DNA of 13,599 nt, from contig JBCBKN010000084.1 in assembly GCA_038521775.1 (NCBI GenBank), positions 1 to 13,599 on the forward strand. Direction: 5' to 3'. Below, in pieces: positions 1 to 8,340 of this stretch. Below the pieces are notes generated by a model. It made no database searches. It was not told the DNA's origin and was given only the letters and a program-made list of their open reading frames with translations. The DNA is from J013 sp038521775 (GTDB taxonomy: Bacteria; Pseudomonadota; Alphaproteobacteria; Rhodobacterales; Rhodobacteraceae). The first letter of the stretch is position 1. Each line of letters begins with the position of its first letter. Both the position numbers and the translations under genes were made by a program.

Positions 1-37
1 GCATCTGGTCGCGCTGCAGCCGCCGCGCAGCGTTTGA
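1..37 (+). CDS. Possible 3' end of an upstream gene (partial)
   Basis: Reading from base 2, the frame gives HLVALQPPRSV and a TGA stop at 35-37. It ends 9 bases before the ATG of the next plus-strand gene, as in a tightly packed operon. Only eleven residues are visible, so no family can be named. The call rests on position and the open frame alone and could be chance. Confidence 0.3.
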   Translation, partial: HLVALQPPRSV

Positions 38-46
38 GCGCGGCCG

Positions 47-346
47 ATGCGTCGGGTCAGCCTGGACGATGTCCTGCAGCTTGCAGCCGTCTTGCGTGCG
101 GCATCGGGCCAACGCGCCCGTTACCGCCGGATGATTGCGGTTTTCAAGAGCGCGGCGCGGGATGATGCGGCGCTGAAGGCGGGGCACCGCGCGCGCAGCG
201 ATGGGACGGTTGCCGGTGTGTGCCGCCGGGTCGAGGCGGTTCCGGCCTGCGGCCTCGATGACCCGCATTACTGCGCCTGCCTAGCCACGGTTCTGCGGTT
301 TCTGGCCAGGCGCGGTGGCGCGGCAGGGTTGCACCCGCTCAATTGA
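47..346 (+). CDS. Small hypothetical protein (99 aa), possibly DUF7742-like
   Basis: This is a 99-residue soluble protein with no signal peptide or membrane segment. It is Arg/Ala-rich, with helical segments at the N-terminus and a C-terminal LDDPHYCACLATVLRFLARR stretch. The layout (N-terminal MRxV..DV..AA.VL, a central H...GDGT-like patch read here as HRARSDGT, and a terminal DDPxYxxxLxxVLxxLxRR) resembles a small uncharacterised Rhodobacterales family that I recall as DUF7742. That match is from memory and tentative. The start ATG has no strong Shine-Dalgarno, but it sits 9 bases after the stop of the possible upstream gene, which fits translational coupling. cysE starts 82 bases downstream on the same strand. 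The function is unknown. It could also be a spurious ORF, although the C-terminal motif argues against that. Confidence 0.5.
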   Translation: MRRVSLDDVLQLAAVLRAASGQRARYRRMIAVFKSAARDDAALKAGHRARSDGTVAGVCRRVEAVPACGLDDPHYCACLATVLRFLARRGGAAGLHPLN

Positions 347-428
347 GGGGGGTTGCAATTCACGCGCCGAAGTTCAACTTGATCCCGTGGTCGCGCAGAG
401 TTGCGCGGATGCAGCACGGGAGAGGCGC

Positions 429-1256
429 ATGACCGTCCTCAGCAACGACACCCACCCGGTTCACAGTCTCGACCCGCTTTGGCAGCGTCTTCGCAGCGAT
501 GCCGAGGCTATGGTGGAGCATGAGCCGACCATGGCGGCGTTTGCGCATGCTGTCGTGCTGCGGCATGCAAGCCTGGAGGCGGCGCTCAGCTTCCGGCTGG
601 CCCAGAAGCTCGAGTCTCCGGTGATGGGCGAGATGGTGCTGCGCGAGGTGATCGAGGACGCCTATGCCGCGGACCCCTCGATCGGTCAGGCGGCCCGCGC
701 CGATTTACTTGCGGTCTATGATCGCGACCCCGCCTGCCCGAGCATCCTGCACCCGCTTCTCTACTTTAAGGGGTTCCTGGCCATTCAGGGCTATCGCATC
801 GCGCATTGGCTTTGGGGTCAGGAGCGGCGCAACACCGCATATTTTCTCCAGATGCGCAGCTCTGAGCGGTTTTCGGTCGACATCCATCCAGCAGCCCGTG
901 TCGGCCGGGGTCTAATGATCGATCACGCCCATGCCATTGTGATCGGAGAGACGGCAGCCGTTGGCGACAATGTCTCGATGCTGCATTCGGTGACGCTTGG
1001 CGGCACGGGCAAAGAGGATGGCGACCGGCATCCAAAAGTCGGTGACGGTGTGCTGATCGGCGCCGGGGCAAAGGTTCTTGGCAACATCCGGATCGGCAAT
1101 TGCAGCCGGATCGCGGCCGGCTCGGTGGTTCTGTCCGAGGTTCCAGCCTGCAAAACAGTGGCGGGCGTTCCCGCGCGGATTGTGGGCGAAGCGGGCTGTT
1201 CTGAGCCGTCGCGCAGCATGAACCAGCTTCTTCGTGACCTCGAAACCGGCGGTTGA
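429..1256 (+). CDS. cysE: Serine O-acetyltransferase
   Basis: CysE transfers acetyl from acetyl-CoA to L-serine, giving O-acetylserine, the first committed step of cysteine synthesis; it is cytosolic. The 275-residue protein has the N-terminal helical serine-acetyltransferase domain (about residues 1-140) and a C-terminal left-handed beta-helix of hexapeptide repeats. By comparison with E. coli CysE (remembered), the catalytic and binding residues are present: D100 in YDRDPA, the D165-H166 pair in MIDHA, and H201 in DRHP. The spacings D-H 65-66 and H-H 35 equal those of E. coli. The motifs SVTLGGTGK and AGVPARIVG are typical. I chose ATG 429 because GGGAGAGG lies just upstream and the family N-terminus fits; the frame is open back to 315, but those 38 residues look non-coding. 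In E. coli the C-terminal tail carries cysteine feedback and CysK binding. This tail does not end in the canonical Ile, so complex formation with CysK is uncertain. Confidence 0.96.
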   Translation: MTVLSNDTHPVHSLDPLWQRLRSDAEAMVEHEPTMAAFAHAVVLRHASLEAALSFRLAQKLESPVMGEMVLREVIEDAYAADPSIGQAARADLLAVYDRDPACPSILHPLLYFKGFLAIQGYRIAHWLWGQERRNTAYFLQMRSSERFSVDIHPAARVGRGLMIDHAHAIVIGETAAVGDNVSMLHSVTLGGTGKEDGDRHPKVGDGVLIGAGAKVLGNIRIGNCSRIAAGSVVLSEVPACKTVAGVPARIVGEAGCSEPSRSMNQLLRDLETGG

Positions 1257-1331
1257 GTGCCGGAAAACACTTGATCGGAGAGGTGGTCTGACCGAGATTG
1301 CCGCGGGTTCCCGCTGGTACAGGATCGGATC

Positions 1332-2828
1332 ATGAAGATAACCACACAGCTTACGGCTGCGACGGCTGTTTTGTTCTGCGCGCATGGCGTTTCGGCGCAG
1401 GACACGGCCGAGACGGTGTTTGACGAAGTCGTCGGTTTGTACGGCACGATGGGCATGAACGTCGAGATCGGCGAACGCATGCTCGACGGTGATGTCTTCA
1501 CCGCGTCAAACGTGGTGTTTGCCTACAGCTCGGCCGGTGTCAAAAGCGAGGTTATGGTCGACGAGATCCAGGTCTCGCCGAGCGAAGATCCCGACTACGC
1601 CTTTGCGATGGTGTTCGACGAGGCCATCGAGACCACCGTGACCACGGACATGCCGGGCAGCGCCGAGCCGATGGAAATTGCCGTGTTGATCGAGCAGCCG
1701 GGCAACATGACGCTGGTCGGCGGAACGCCCGAGGCGCGGACCTTTGCCTATTCTGCGGATGTGCTGCGCATGATCATGGACCAGGCGCCAATGGCGGGTC
1801 CCGACGAAGAGATGACCTTCGACATGGTCATCGCGCTTAACGAGCTGTCGGGGTTTGGCGAGACCCTCGGGGGCGAAAGCGGGCTGACCTATGAGGGTGC
1901 GTCGGCCGAAATGGAGATGAGCTACAAGATCTCCGCGGCTGATGGCGGGTTCGATTTTGCGAGCGTCTATACCGATGTGACCTTCACCGGCGAAGGCCCG
2001 ATTGCGGGCATGGTCGATGCCGCGGCGATGCTGGCCTCCGGCGTCACCTCGAAGGGTCGCTTTACCATGGCGTCGAGCGAAACCCGCATCGAGGTTATGG
2101 ACGAGTTCTCCGGACCCACCCTGATCGAAATGACCTCGGGTCCGGGCACGCTCGATGCGTCGATCGCCAACGCCCATTTCGACTATGGCTTTTCAAGCGA
2201 AACCAACGTGATCAACGCATCCGGCGCGGCGCTGCCGATCCCGGCGGCCAATCTCACCGCCGATCTGATGTCGTTGCGGCTGGCCATGCCGGTGGCGCCG
2301 ACCGATGCGCCCGGCGAGATGGCGATCGAACTTGCGTTGGAGGAGGTTGCGATCTCCGAAGACATCTGGGCGATGTTCGACCCGACTGCCGGGTTGCCGC
2401 GCACACCCGCGACGCTGATAGTGCGCGCGCGCAGCACCGCGACCGCTCTCGTCAACATCATGGATCCGGACGCGATGCAGGATGATCCGGCCGCGGCGAT
2501 GATGCCCTATGATTTCGACGATGTGTCGATCGAGGAGCTGCGGCTGAGCGTGGCCGGGGTTGAGCTTGAGGCGGTCGGGAAGGCCGATCTGGTCGATGCA
2601 GGGCCGGTTCCGATGCCGGTTGGCGGCATCGACATCTCGCTGGCGGGCGCGCTTGGGCTGATCGAGAAGCTGCAGGCCATCGGATTGGTGCCGCCGGATC
2701 AGGCCGCCGCCGCGCCGATGATGCTGGGCATGTTCGCGCAGCCCGGCGATGCGCCGGACACCTTCGTGTCGCGCATCGAGATGACCGCGGATGGGCAGAT
2801 CCTGGCGAACGGGGTTCCGATCCAGTGA
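1332..2828 (+). CDS. Exported DUF2125-type protein
   Basis: This 498-residue protein has a clear Sec signal peptide (MKIT, a hydrophobic core, then a VSA/QD cleavage site near residue 22) and is therefore probably periplasmic. The mature part is acidic, rich in Met, Ala and Gly, and made of short beta-like segments. The last roughly 90 residues (GGIDISLAGALGLIEKLQAIGLV, then MMLGMFAQPGDAPDTFVSRIEMTADGQILANGVPIQ read in pieces) have the pattern I know from the DUF2125 family, which is common in Rhodobacterales and has no assigned function. AGGA lies 7 bases before the ATG. A strong hairpin 10 bases after the stop probably ends the transcript. The gene is 75 bases from cysE on the same strand and may be co-transcribed, but a functional link is not evident. 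The family call is confident; any role is unknown. Confidence 0.85.
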   Translation: MKITTQLTAATAVLFCAHGVSAQDTAETVFDEVVGLYGTMGMNVEIGERMLDGDVFTASNVVFAYSSAGVKSEVMVDEIQVSPSEDPDYAFAMVFDEAIETTVTTDMPGSAEPMEIAVLIEQPGNMTLVGGTPEARTFAYSADVLRMIMDQAPMAGPDEEMTFDMVIALNELSGFGETLGGESGLTYEGASAEMEMSYKISAADGGFDFASVYTDVTFTGEGPIAGMVDAAAMLASGVTSKGRFTMASSETRIEVMDEFSGPTLIEMTSGPGTLDASIANAHFDYGFSSETNVINASGAALPIPAANLTADLMSLRLAMPVAPTDAPGEMAIELALEEVAISEDIWAMFDPTAGLPRTPATLIVRARSTATALVNIMDPDAMQDDPAAAMMPYDFDDVSIEELRLSVAGVELEAVGKADLVDAGPVPMPVGGIDISLAGALGLIEKLQAIGLVPPDQAAAAPMMLGMFAQPGDAPDTFVSRIEMTADGQILANGVPIQ

Positions 2829-2838
2829 TCTGAGCGAG

Positions 2839-2870
2839 ACGCGCCGGTCGCATCGGGGCGAGCGGCGCGT
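2839..2870. terminator. Hairpin between convergent genes, candidate bidirectional terminator
   Basis: ACGCGCCG at 2839-2846 pairs with CGGCGCGT at 2863-2870. Inside it TCGC/GCGA pair around a 6-base loop, with one G-G mismatch between the two stems. It lies 10 bases after the stop of the DUF2125 gene and 17 bases past the stop of the convergent ftsB-like gene, so it could serve both. Neither side has a proper T-tract, so termination efficiency is uncertain. Confidence 0.6.
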
Positions 2871-2887
2871 TCCAACCGGATCGAACG

Positions 2888-3193
2888 CTAGCGGATGATG
2901 ATCTCATCGGGGCGTGCGAGGCCCAACACCTCGCGCGCCTGTTCGTCGAGAAGATCGAGATCGAGATACCCGTCCGACAGGCGGGTCACCCGATTGGCGA
3001 GTTCCGCGCGCGCGGCACGGCGCAGGGCCAACTCGTCGGTCAGCCGCGCCTCATGCGCGCGAAGCTCAAGCAGCCGCACCAACCCAAACTCCCCCTGAAC
3101 CGCTGAAAAGCTGAAATAGCTGATCAGCCCAAGGATCGCGAAGCTGTAAAGCGTGTTCGCGATGGCATGGCTTGGCGATCGGCTGCGGCTCAT
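2888..3193 (-). CDS. ftsB: FtsB/DivIC-like septum formation initiator
   Basis: A 101-residue bitopic membrane protein of the FtsB/DivIC family. In model bacteria FtsB forms a complex with FtsL and FtsQ in the divisome at midcell. Visible layout: a short basic cytoplasmic N-terminus (MSRSRSPSH), one membrane span at about residues 11-32, a charged periplasmic coiled coil at about 37-72, and the conserved tail YLDLDLLDEQAREVLGLARPDEIII. That tail is typical of alphaproteobacterial members, which are usually near eno or pdhA. The start is set by GGAGGA immediately upstream of ATG 3193. It follows the aldolase gene on the same strand with an 86-base gap containing a hairpin, so it may depend on read-through or its own promoter. 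The family assignment is firm; the precise symbol is by analogy. Confidence 0.85.
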   Translation of the reverse strand: MSRSRSPSHAIANTLYSFAILGLISYFSFSAVQGEFGLVRLLELRAHEARLTDELALRRAARAELANRVTRLSDGYLDLDLLDEQAREVLGLARPDEIIIR

Positions 3194-3245
3194 TCTTCCT
3201 CCGACATTGCGACGCGACCATGCCAGACAAGGATGCAGAAGGGAA

Positions 3246-3265
3246 TCCCCGGCAGCGGCCGGGGA
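3246..3265 (-). terminator. Candidate terminator/attenuating hairpin after the aldolase gene
   Basis: TCCCCGGC and GCCGGGGA form a perfect 8-bp stem with a 4-base loop, 14 bases beyond the aldolase stop codon. On the minus strand it is followed by TTCCCTTC, a weak pyrimidine run rather than a clean U-tract. It probably reduces or stops transcription toward the ftsB-like gene. Confidence 0.55.
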
Positions 3266-3279
3266 GCTTTCGCCTGTGT

Positions 3280-4209
3280 TCAGGCCTTGCCGCGATAGAT
3301 CTCCACCAGCTTGGCCAGCAGCGCCAACGCATCCTCGCGCGAGCGCTGGAAGCTGTTGCGCCCGATGATCGAGCCGTTGCCGCCCCCGTCGCGGATCGCG
3401 CGTGCATCGTCAAACACCGCATCCTGGCCCTTTGCCGCGCCGCCGGAGAAGACCACGATGCGCCGCCCGCCAAACGACGATTCCATGCAATGCGCAACGC
3501 GCGCGGCCTGGGTCGCGATGTCGATACCCTGCGCCTCATAGACCTTCTTCGCCTCGCCCTGTTCGAGGTGATCGGTCGAGAGCTTGATCTTGATGATATG
3601 GGCGCCGAGCAGGGCCGCAATCTGCGCGGCATAGGCCGAGATATCCATCGCCGTCTCGCCCGCTTTGCTCAGCGTCTCGCCGCGCGGGTAGGACCAGATG
3701 ACGGTCGCCAGACCCACGGCCGCCGCCTCGCGCCGCATCTCGGAAATCTCCTCGAACATGTCGAGCCCGGCGGAGGAGCCCGGATAGACCGTAAAGCCGA
3801 TGGCCGCACAGCCCAGCCGCAGCGCATCATCGACCGTGGCCGTGATCGCCTGGTCCTTCGGGGCCTCGGACGGGATCAGCGAATTGGCCGAGTTGGCCTT
3901 CAGGATGGTCGGGATCTGCCCGGCATAGGTGTCGGCGCCCGCCTCCAGCATGCCCAGCGGCGCGGCATAGGCATTCAGCCCGGCATCGATGGCAAGCTGG
4001 TAGTGATAAAGCGGGTCATAGGCGGGCGGGTTGGGGGCAAAGCTGCGCGCCGGCCCATGCTCAAAGCCCTGGTCGACCGGCAGAATGATCATCTTGCCCG
4101 TGCCGCCCAGCTTGCCGTTCATCAGCATCTGGCACAGCTTGCCTTTGACCCCGGGTGTTTCCCCTTGATAATTTGACAGAATTTTCTGAACTGCTCGCGT
4201 CGCACGCAT
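3280..4209 (-). CDS. fbaB: Class I fructose-bisphosphate aldolase (FbaB/DhnA type)
   Basis: A cytosolic enzyme that interconverts fructose 1,6-bisphosphate with dihydroxyacetone phosphate and glyceraldehyde 3-phosphate through a lysine Schiff base. The 309 residues match the archaeal/bacterial DhnA-type class I family: PVDQGFEHGP at 44-53, the IIKIKLST strand with K207/K209 (one of which should be the Schiff-base lysine), the phosphate-binding stretch SGGAAK at 255-260, and GNGSIIGRNSFQR near 278-289. The frame is open to a GTG at 4227, but ATG 4209 is preferred: it has AAAGGGG 8-12 bases upstream and gives the MRATxxVQKIL start that I recall for relatives. Upstream on the same strand lie gap and pgk, the neighbouring lower-glycolysis steps, with an exported Sel1-like gene in between. 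A strong terminator just upstream implies that this gene has its own promoter within a very short space. Confidence 0.95.
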   Translation of the reverse strand: MRATRAVQKILSNYQGETPGVKGKLCQMLMNGKLGGTGKMIILPVDQGFEHGPARSFAPNPPAYDPLYHYQLAIDAGLNAYAAPLGMLEAGADTYAGQIPTILKANSANSLIPSEAPKDQAITATVDDALRLGCAAIGFTVYPGSSAGLDMFEEISEMRREAAAVGLATVIWSYPRGETLSKAGETAMDISAYAAQIAALLGAHIIKIKLSTDHLEQGEAKKVYEAQGIDIATQAARVAHCMESSFGGRRIVVFSGGAAKGQDAVFDDARAIRDGGGNGSIIGRNSFQRSREDALALLAKLVEIYRGKA

Positions 4210-4267
4210 GTTTGGAACCCCTTTCACTCATCAAGACACCGCTCTCCGGCATGTCCCCCGGCGCGGC

Positions 4268-4302
4268 AAAGAAAACGCCCCCGCGATAGGAGCGGAGGCG
4301 TT
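4268..4302 (-). terminator. Intrinsic terminator of the exported Sel1-like gene
   Basis: On the minus strand AACGCC-t-CCGC, a 7-base loop and GCGG-g-GGCGTT form a 6+4 bp stem with one mismatch, directly followed by TTCTTT; with the stem end the run is TTTTCTTT. It begins 17 bases after the stop codon at 4320. This is the best rho-independent terminator in the window, and it lies upstream of the aldolase gene. Confidence 0.85.
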
Positions 4303-4319
4303 GCACGGATCAACGGAGA

Positions 4320-5912
4320 CTAATTCGCCGTTGCCGCCTCGACCTTTTCACCAATGCCCGATTGCGACCAGAGCACCAGCGCCTCGGCCGATGCGGCGTC
4401 AAACGCCTCGCGCCAGACCGCGCCACCCTCCATTTGGGTCATCTCATCAAGATCGTCGCGCAGATTGGCCGCCACCAGATCGCCGCCCGCTGCGGCAAGG
4501 CTGGCCCAAAGATAGGCCAGCGCAAAGTTGCGCGGAACGCCCAGCCCCTGGCGCAGCGCCAGCGCGAGGCTGCGCATCTCGGCGATTTCGGGAGCGGCGG
4601 ACAGATCGCTGGTCGCGTTGCTCAGGCCGGGATCATCGGGATAGTTCGCCAGGATCACATCCTGCGTCTGCTGGACCGCCGCGGGATCCAACCCAGCCTC
4701 GATTTCGGCTGCAACCGACAATGCGGCGGTCTCGCCGCCGGCAAGGGCGACCAGGGCATAGGGATAGGCCGCCGCGTCGTCGCCCGCATCATGCAGCCCC
4801 TCGGCCAGGATCAGCGCAGCCTCGGCGTTCCAGTTCTGCGCGGCCCGGGGCACCAACAGGTCAATGGCGGCCGCCCGGTTGCGCGGCGCCCCGACCCCGG
4901 TCATCAGCGCACGCCCGGCCTGCAGCGCCTGCGCCAGCGAGAGCTTGTCGCCCGCGGTGAGCGCATCGTTCAAAAGCTGCAGCGAAATCATCGAGGTGAC
5001 GCTGTGCGGGCCATTGGACACGACCGGCTGCAGCGCTTCGATCAAGACATCGGGTCCATCGAACAGGAACTCGTCCAGCCACACGCCCCCCGGGGGGGCC
5101 ATGGTGACGGTGATCCGGCTCTTGTCGGCAAGAAAGGTGGTCAGCGCGGTTTCCAGCGAGGCAACGAAGGCCGATTCATAGCTGCGCAGGGGGCGCGAGC
5201 CGCCATTGGTCAGCTCGCCGGTCAGACCGCCCACCGCCATTGACGGAATGGAATCGACCGAGCCGATCATGCTTTCGATCATGGGGGTGAACCGTTCCCA
5301 AGCGCCGGCATTCTTGATCGAGATCTCCGCGCGGCTGAGCTGGATCAGCGGATAGGGGTCGTTGTCGATCAGACCGGCAAACCAGAAATACGAGAAATCG
5401 GCCGCCAGGTCGAGCGATGCGGCCTCCGGCAGGCTCGCCTGCATGGCGACCGTCAGCCCAGAACTTGGCAGGTCATAGGCCAGATCGATCACCGCCGCAT
5501 CCATCGTCACGCCGTCATAGCCGATGCCGGCCAGGAACTCGCGCGGCTCCTGCTCAAGACAGATCGGCGGGATCGACAGATCGGTCACCTCGATGATCTC
5601 GGAAATGACATCGGAGGTCAGCCCGCTGGTCACAGACATCCGGCCGATCGAGATCTCGCACTCCTCCTCGCCCTCAAGCCAGTCAAGCGGCGGATAGATC
5701 TTCACGCCGGTCGCCACCACGCCGGAAAGCGGGTCGTAGCTGAGCGATTCATAGGTGAAGTCGACCACGCTGCGCAGCACCAGCACCGTGTAGGCCCGCA
5801 GCGTGTTCTGCACGAATTGCGCCGCCGCGCTTGCGTCTTGTGCCGATGTGACCGAGGGTTGAAGGACCAAAACCGACGCGGTCGCCGCGCCAAGCAGTGT
5901 CATCCGGATCAT
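4320..5912 (-). CDS. Exported protein with C-terminal Sel1-like repeats, function unknown
   Basis: A 530-residue protein with a signal peptide (MIRMTLLGAATASVLVL, then a TSA/QD cleavage site near residue 24), so probably periplasmic. The N-terminal two thirds are acidic and predicted beta-rich, with no domain that I recognise. The C-terminal part looks like Sel1/TPR-type helical repeats: about 324-395 (GVGAPRNRAAAIDLL, then AEAALILAEGLHDAG) and 449-490 (RQGLGVPRNFALAYLWASLAAAGG). Sel1 repeats usually mediate protein-protein contacts. ATG 5912 is chosen because AAAAGGAGA lies upstream and the signal peptide starts there; an in-frame start at 5960 would spoil the signal sequence. It lies between pgk and the aldolase gene on the same strand and ends in a strong terminator. 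No role in sugar metabolism can be read from the sequence. Confidence 0.8.
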   Translation of the reverse strand: MIRMTLLGAATASVLVLQPSVTSAQDASAAAQFVQNTLRAYTVLVLRSVVDFTYESLSYDPLSGVVATGVKIYPPLDWLEGEEECEISIGRMSVTSGLTSDVISEIIEVTDLSIPPICLEQEPREFLAGIGYDGVTMDAAVIDLAYDLPSSGLTVAMQASLPEAASLDLAADFSYFWFAGLIDNDPYPLIQLSRAEISIKNAGAWERFTPMIESMIGSVDSIPSMAVGGLTGELTNGGSRPLRSYESAFVASLETALTTFLADKSRITVTMAPPGGVWLDEFLFDGPDVLIEALQPVVSNGPHSVTSMISLQLLNDALTAGDKLSLAQALQAGRALMTGVGAPRNRAAAIDLLVPRAAQNWNAEAALILAEGLHDAGDDAAAYPYALVALAGGETAALSVAAEIEAGLDPAAVQQTQDVILANYPDDPGLSNATSDLSAAPEIAEMRSLALALRQGLGVPRNFALAYLWASLAAAGGDLVAANLRDDLDEMTQMEGGAVWREAFDAASAEALVLWSQSGIGEKVEAATAN

Positions 5913-5964
5913 GCCGGGTCTCCTTTTAAGAAACGCGCGCGAACCTAACACAGCTTCCATGGCG

Positions 5965-5982
5965 AAAAAACGTCAGCCGACG
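5965..5982 (-). terminator. Weak candidate terminator after pgk
   Basis: CGTC/GACG (4 bp, 4-base loop), 4 bases after the pgk stop and followed on the minus strand by six T. The T-run is good but the stem is short, so termination may be partial and let transcription reach the Sel1-like gene. Confidence 0.4.
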
Positions 5983-5986
5983 GGTT

Positions 5987-7165
<1,179 letters not shown>

Positions 7166-7197
7166 CGGAGCCTCCGAAAGAAAGACGCCTCCGGCGG

Positions 7198-7252
7198 GAG
7201 TATTTTTTCCAAGAAGAAGGCTCCGGTGCGCTTCTTCTTGGTCCAAATACTC
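7198..7252. repeat. 55-bp near-perfect inverted repeat between gap and pgk
   Basis: GAGTATTT (7198-7205), TTT, CCAAGAAGAAG (7209-7219), an 11-base loop (7220-7230), CTTCTTCTTGG (7231-7241), TCC, AAATACTC (7245-7252). The arms pair over 8 + 11 bp around a 3x3 internal mismatch. No T-tract follows on either strand, so it is not a classic terminator. The left flank CGCCTCCGGCGGGAGTATTT resembles interspersed intergenic palindromes that I recall from Rhodobacteraceae genomes. In mRNA it would form a stable hairpin between the gap and pgk cistrons, possibly protecting upstream 3' ends. Confidence 0.85.
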
Positions 7253-7271
7253 AAATCCGACGGCGATGTCG

Positions 7272-8273
7272 TCAGATGAGCTTGCCCATTGCGACCGCGG
7301 TGTCGGCCATGCGGTTGGAAAAGCCCCATTCATTGTCATACCAGCTCAGAACCCTGCACATCGTGCCGTCCATCACCTTGGTCTGATCCATATGGAACAC
7401 GCTGGAATGCGGGTCATGGTTGAAATCAATGCTGACCAGGGGCTCATCGGTAAAGCCCAGAACGCCCGCGAGCGGCCCCTCGGCCGCGGCGCGCACGGCG
7501 CCGTTGATCTCCTCAACGCTGGTCTCGCGCGAGGTCGTGAAGGTGAGATCGACAACCGAGACATTCGGCGTCGGCACCCGGATGGCGACACCGTCGAGCT
7601 TGCCATTGAGCTCAGGCAGCACCAGCCCGACCGCGCGGGCCGCGCCGGTGGAGGTGGGGATCATGCTCATCCCCGCCGCGCGGGCCCGGTAAAGATCCTT
7701 GTGCATGGTGTCGAGCGTGGGCTGATCGCCGGTAAAGCTGTGGATCGTGGTCATGAAGCCCTTGTCGATGCCGATCGCCTGGTTCAGCACATGCGCAACC
7801 GGGGCCAGGCAGTTCGTGGTGCAGGAGGCGTTTGAGACAACGGTGTCCTCGGCGGTAAGCGCGGCGTCGTTCACGCCAAAGACGATGGTCTTGTCCGCAC
7901 CCGATGCCGGGGCCGAGACCAGCACCCGTTTCGACCCGTTCTCCAGATGCAGTGCGGCCTTGTCGCGGCTGGCAAAGATCCCGGTGCATTCCAGCGCCAC
8001 GTCGACATCGCCCCAGGGCAGCTCCTTGGGATCGCGGATCGCCGTCACCCGGATCGGGCCGCGCCCGGCATCGATGGTGTCGCCCTCGACCGTCACCGTG
8101 CCGGGAAACCGTCCATGCACGCTGTCGCGGCGCAGCAGATGCGCGTTGGTCTCAACCGGGCCCAGATCGTTGATCGCCACGACCTCGATATCGGTCCGCC
8201 CCGCCTCGACGATGGCCCGCAGCACATTGCGCCCGATGCGTCCGAAGCCGTTGATTGCAACCTTGACCGCCAT
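7272..8273 (-). CDS. gap: Glyceraldehyde-3-phosphate dehydrogenase, type I
   Basis: A cytosolic enzyme that oxidises and phosphorylates glyceraldehyde 3-phosphate to 1,3-bisphosphoglycerate with NAD(P). The 333-residue protein has the Rossmann motif INGFGRIGR at 7-15, the AINDL strand with D36 (an acidic residue at the adenosine ribose, which favours NAD), the catalytic motif SNASCTTNCLAP with Cys151, its partner His178 in TTIHSF, and the C-terminal SWYDNEWGFSNR. ATG 8273 is chosen for GGAGGGG 4 bases upstream and the conserved MAVKVAINGFGRIGR start; the frame also opens at 8288 with no better signal. A candidate promoter and leader hairpin lie upstream, and pgk follows. Cofactor preference is inferred only from D36. 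Confidence 0.98.
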   Translation of the reverse strand: MAVKVAINGFGRIGRNVLRAIVEAGRTDIEVVAINDLGPVETNAHLLRRDSVHGRFPGTVTVEGDTIDAGRGPIRVTAIRDPKELPWGDVDVALECTGIFASRDKAALHLENGSKRVLVSAPASGADKTIVFGVNDAALTAEDTVVSNASCTTNCLAPVAHVLNQAIGIDKGFMTTIHSFTGDQPTLDTMHKDLYRARAAGMSMIPTSTGAARAVGLVLPELNGKLDGVAIRVPTPNVSVVDLTFTTSRETSVEEINGAVRAAAEGPLAGVLGFTDEPLVSIDFNHDPHSSVFHMDQTKVMDGTMCRVLSWYDNEWGFSNRMADTAVAMGKLI

Positions 8274-8305
8274 GATCCCCTCCGACACCTGAAAAATGAG
8301 CCAAT

Positions 8306-8328
8306 GGCCGGCCCCTCAGGGACCGGCC
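8306..8328 (-). promoter_or_regulatory. Leader hairpin of gap mRNA, or trailing hairpin of the yceI transcript
   Basis: GGCCGG/CCGGCC enclose CCC/GGG with one C-A mismatch and a 3-base loop. On the minus strand it is followed after 9 bases by a TTTTT run, then the gap Shine-Dalgarno. If the promoter at 8341-8368 is correct, the hairpin starts within a few bases of the transcript 5' end. It could stabilise the 5' end, attenuate gap, or terminate transcription coming from yceI. Confidence 0.5.
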
Positions 8329-8340
8329 GTCGCGCTGCCG

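Noticed and set aside
360..566. Minus-strand frame ending in ATLRDHGIKLNFGA at the cysE upstream gap
   Set aside because: The C-terminal tail looks protein-like and could be a remnant of a lost gene, but the rest lies antisense to cysE and no family was recognised; too little to call a pseudogene.
3172..4176. A 334-codon plus-strand frame opposite the aldolase gene
   Set aside because: Antisense shadow of a clearly conserved class I aldolase; the peptide is low-complexity and basic.
4362..5243. A 293-codon plus-strand frame opposite the Sel1-like gene
   Set aside because: The minus-strand frame has a signal peptide, a ribosome site and a terminator; this one is an Arg/Gln/His-rich shadow.
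7198..7252. The gap-pgk inverted repeat as a gap terminator
   Set aside because: On the minus strand the inner stem is followed by A residues, not T, and pgk lies immediately downstream in the usual operon order.
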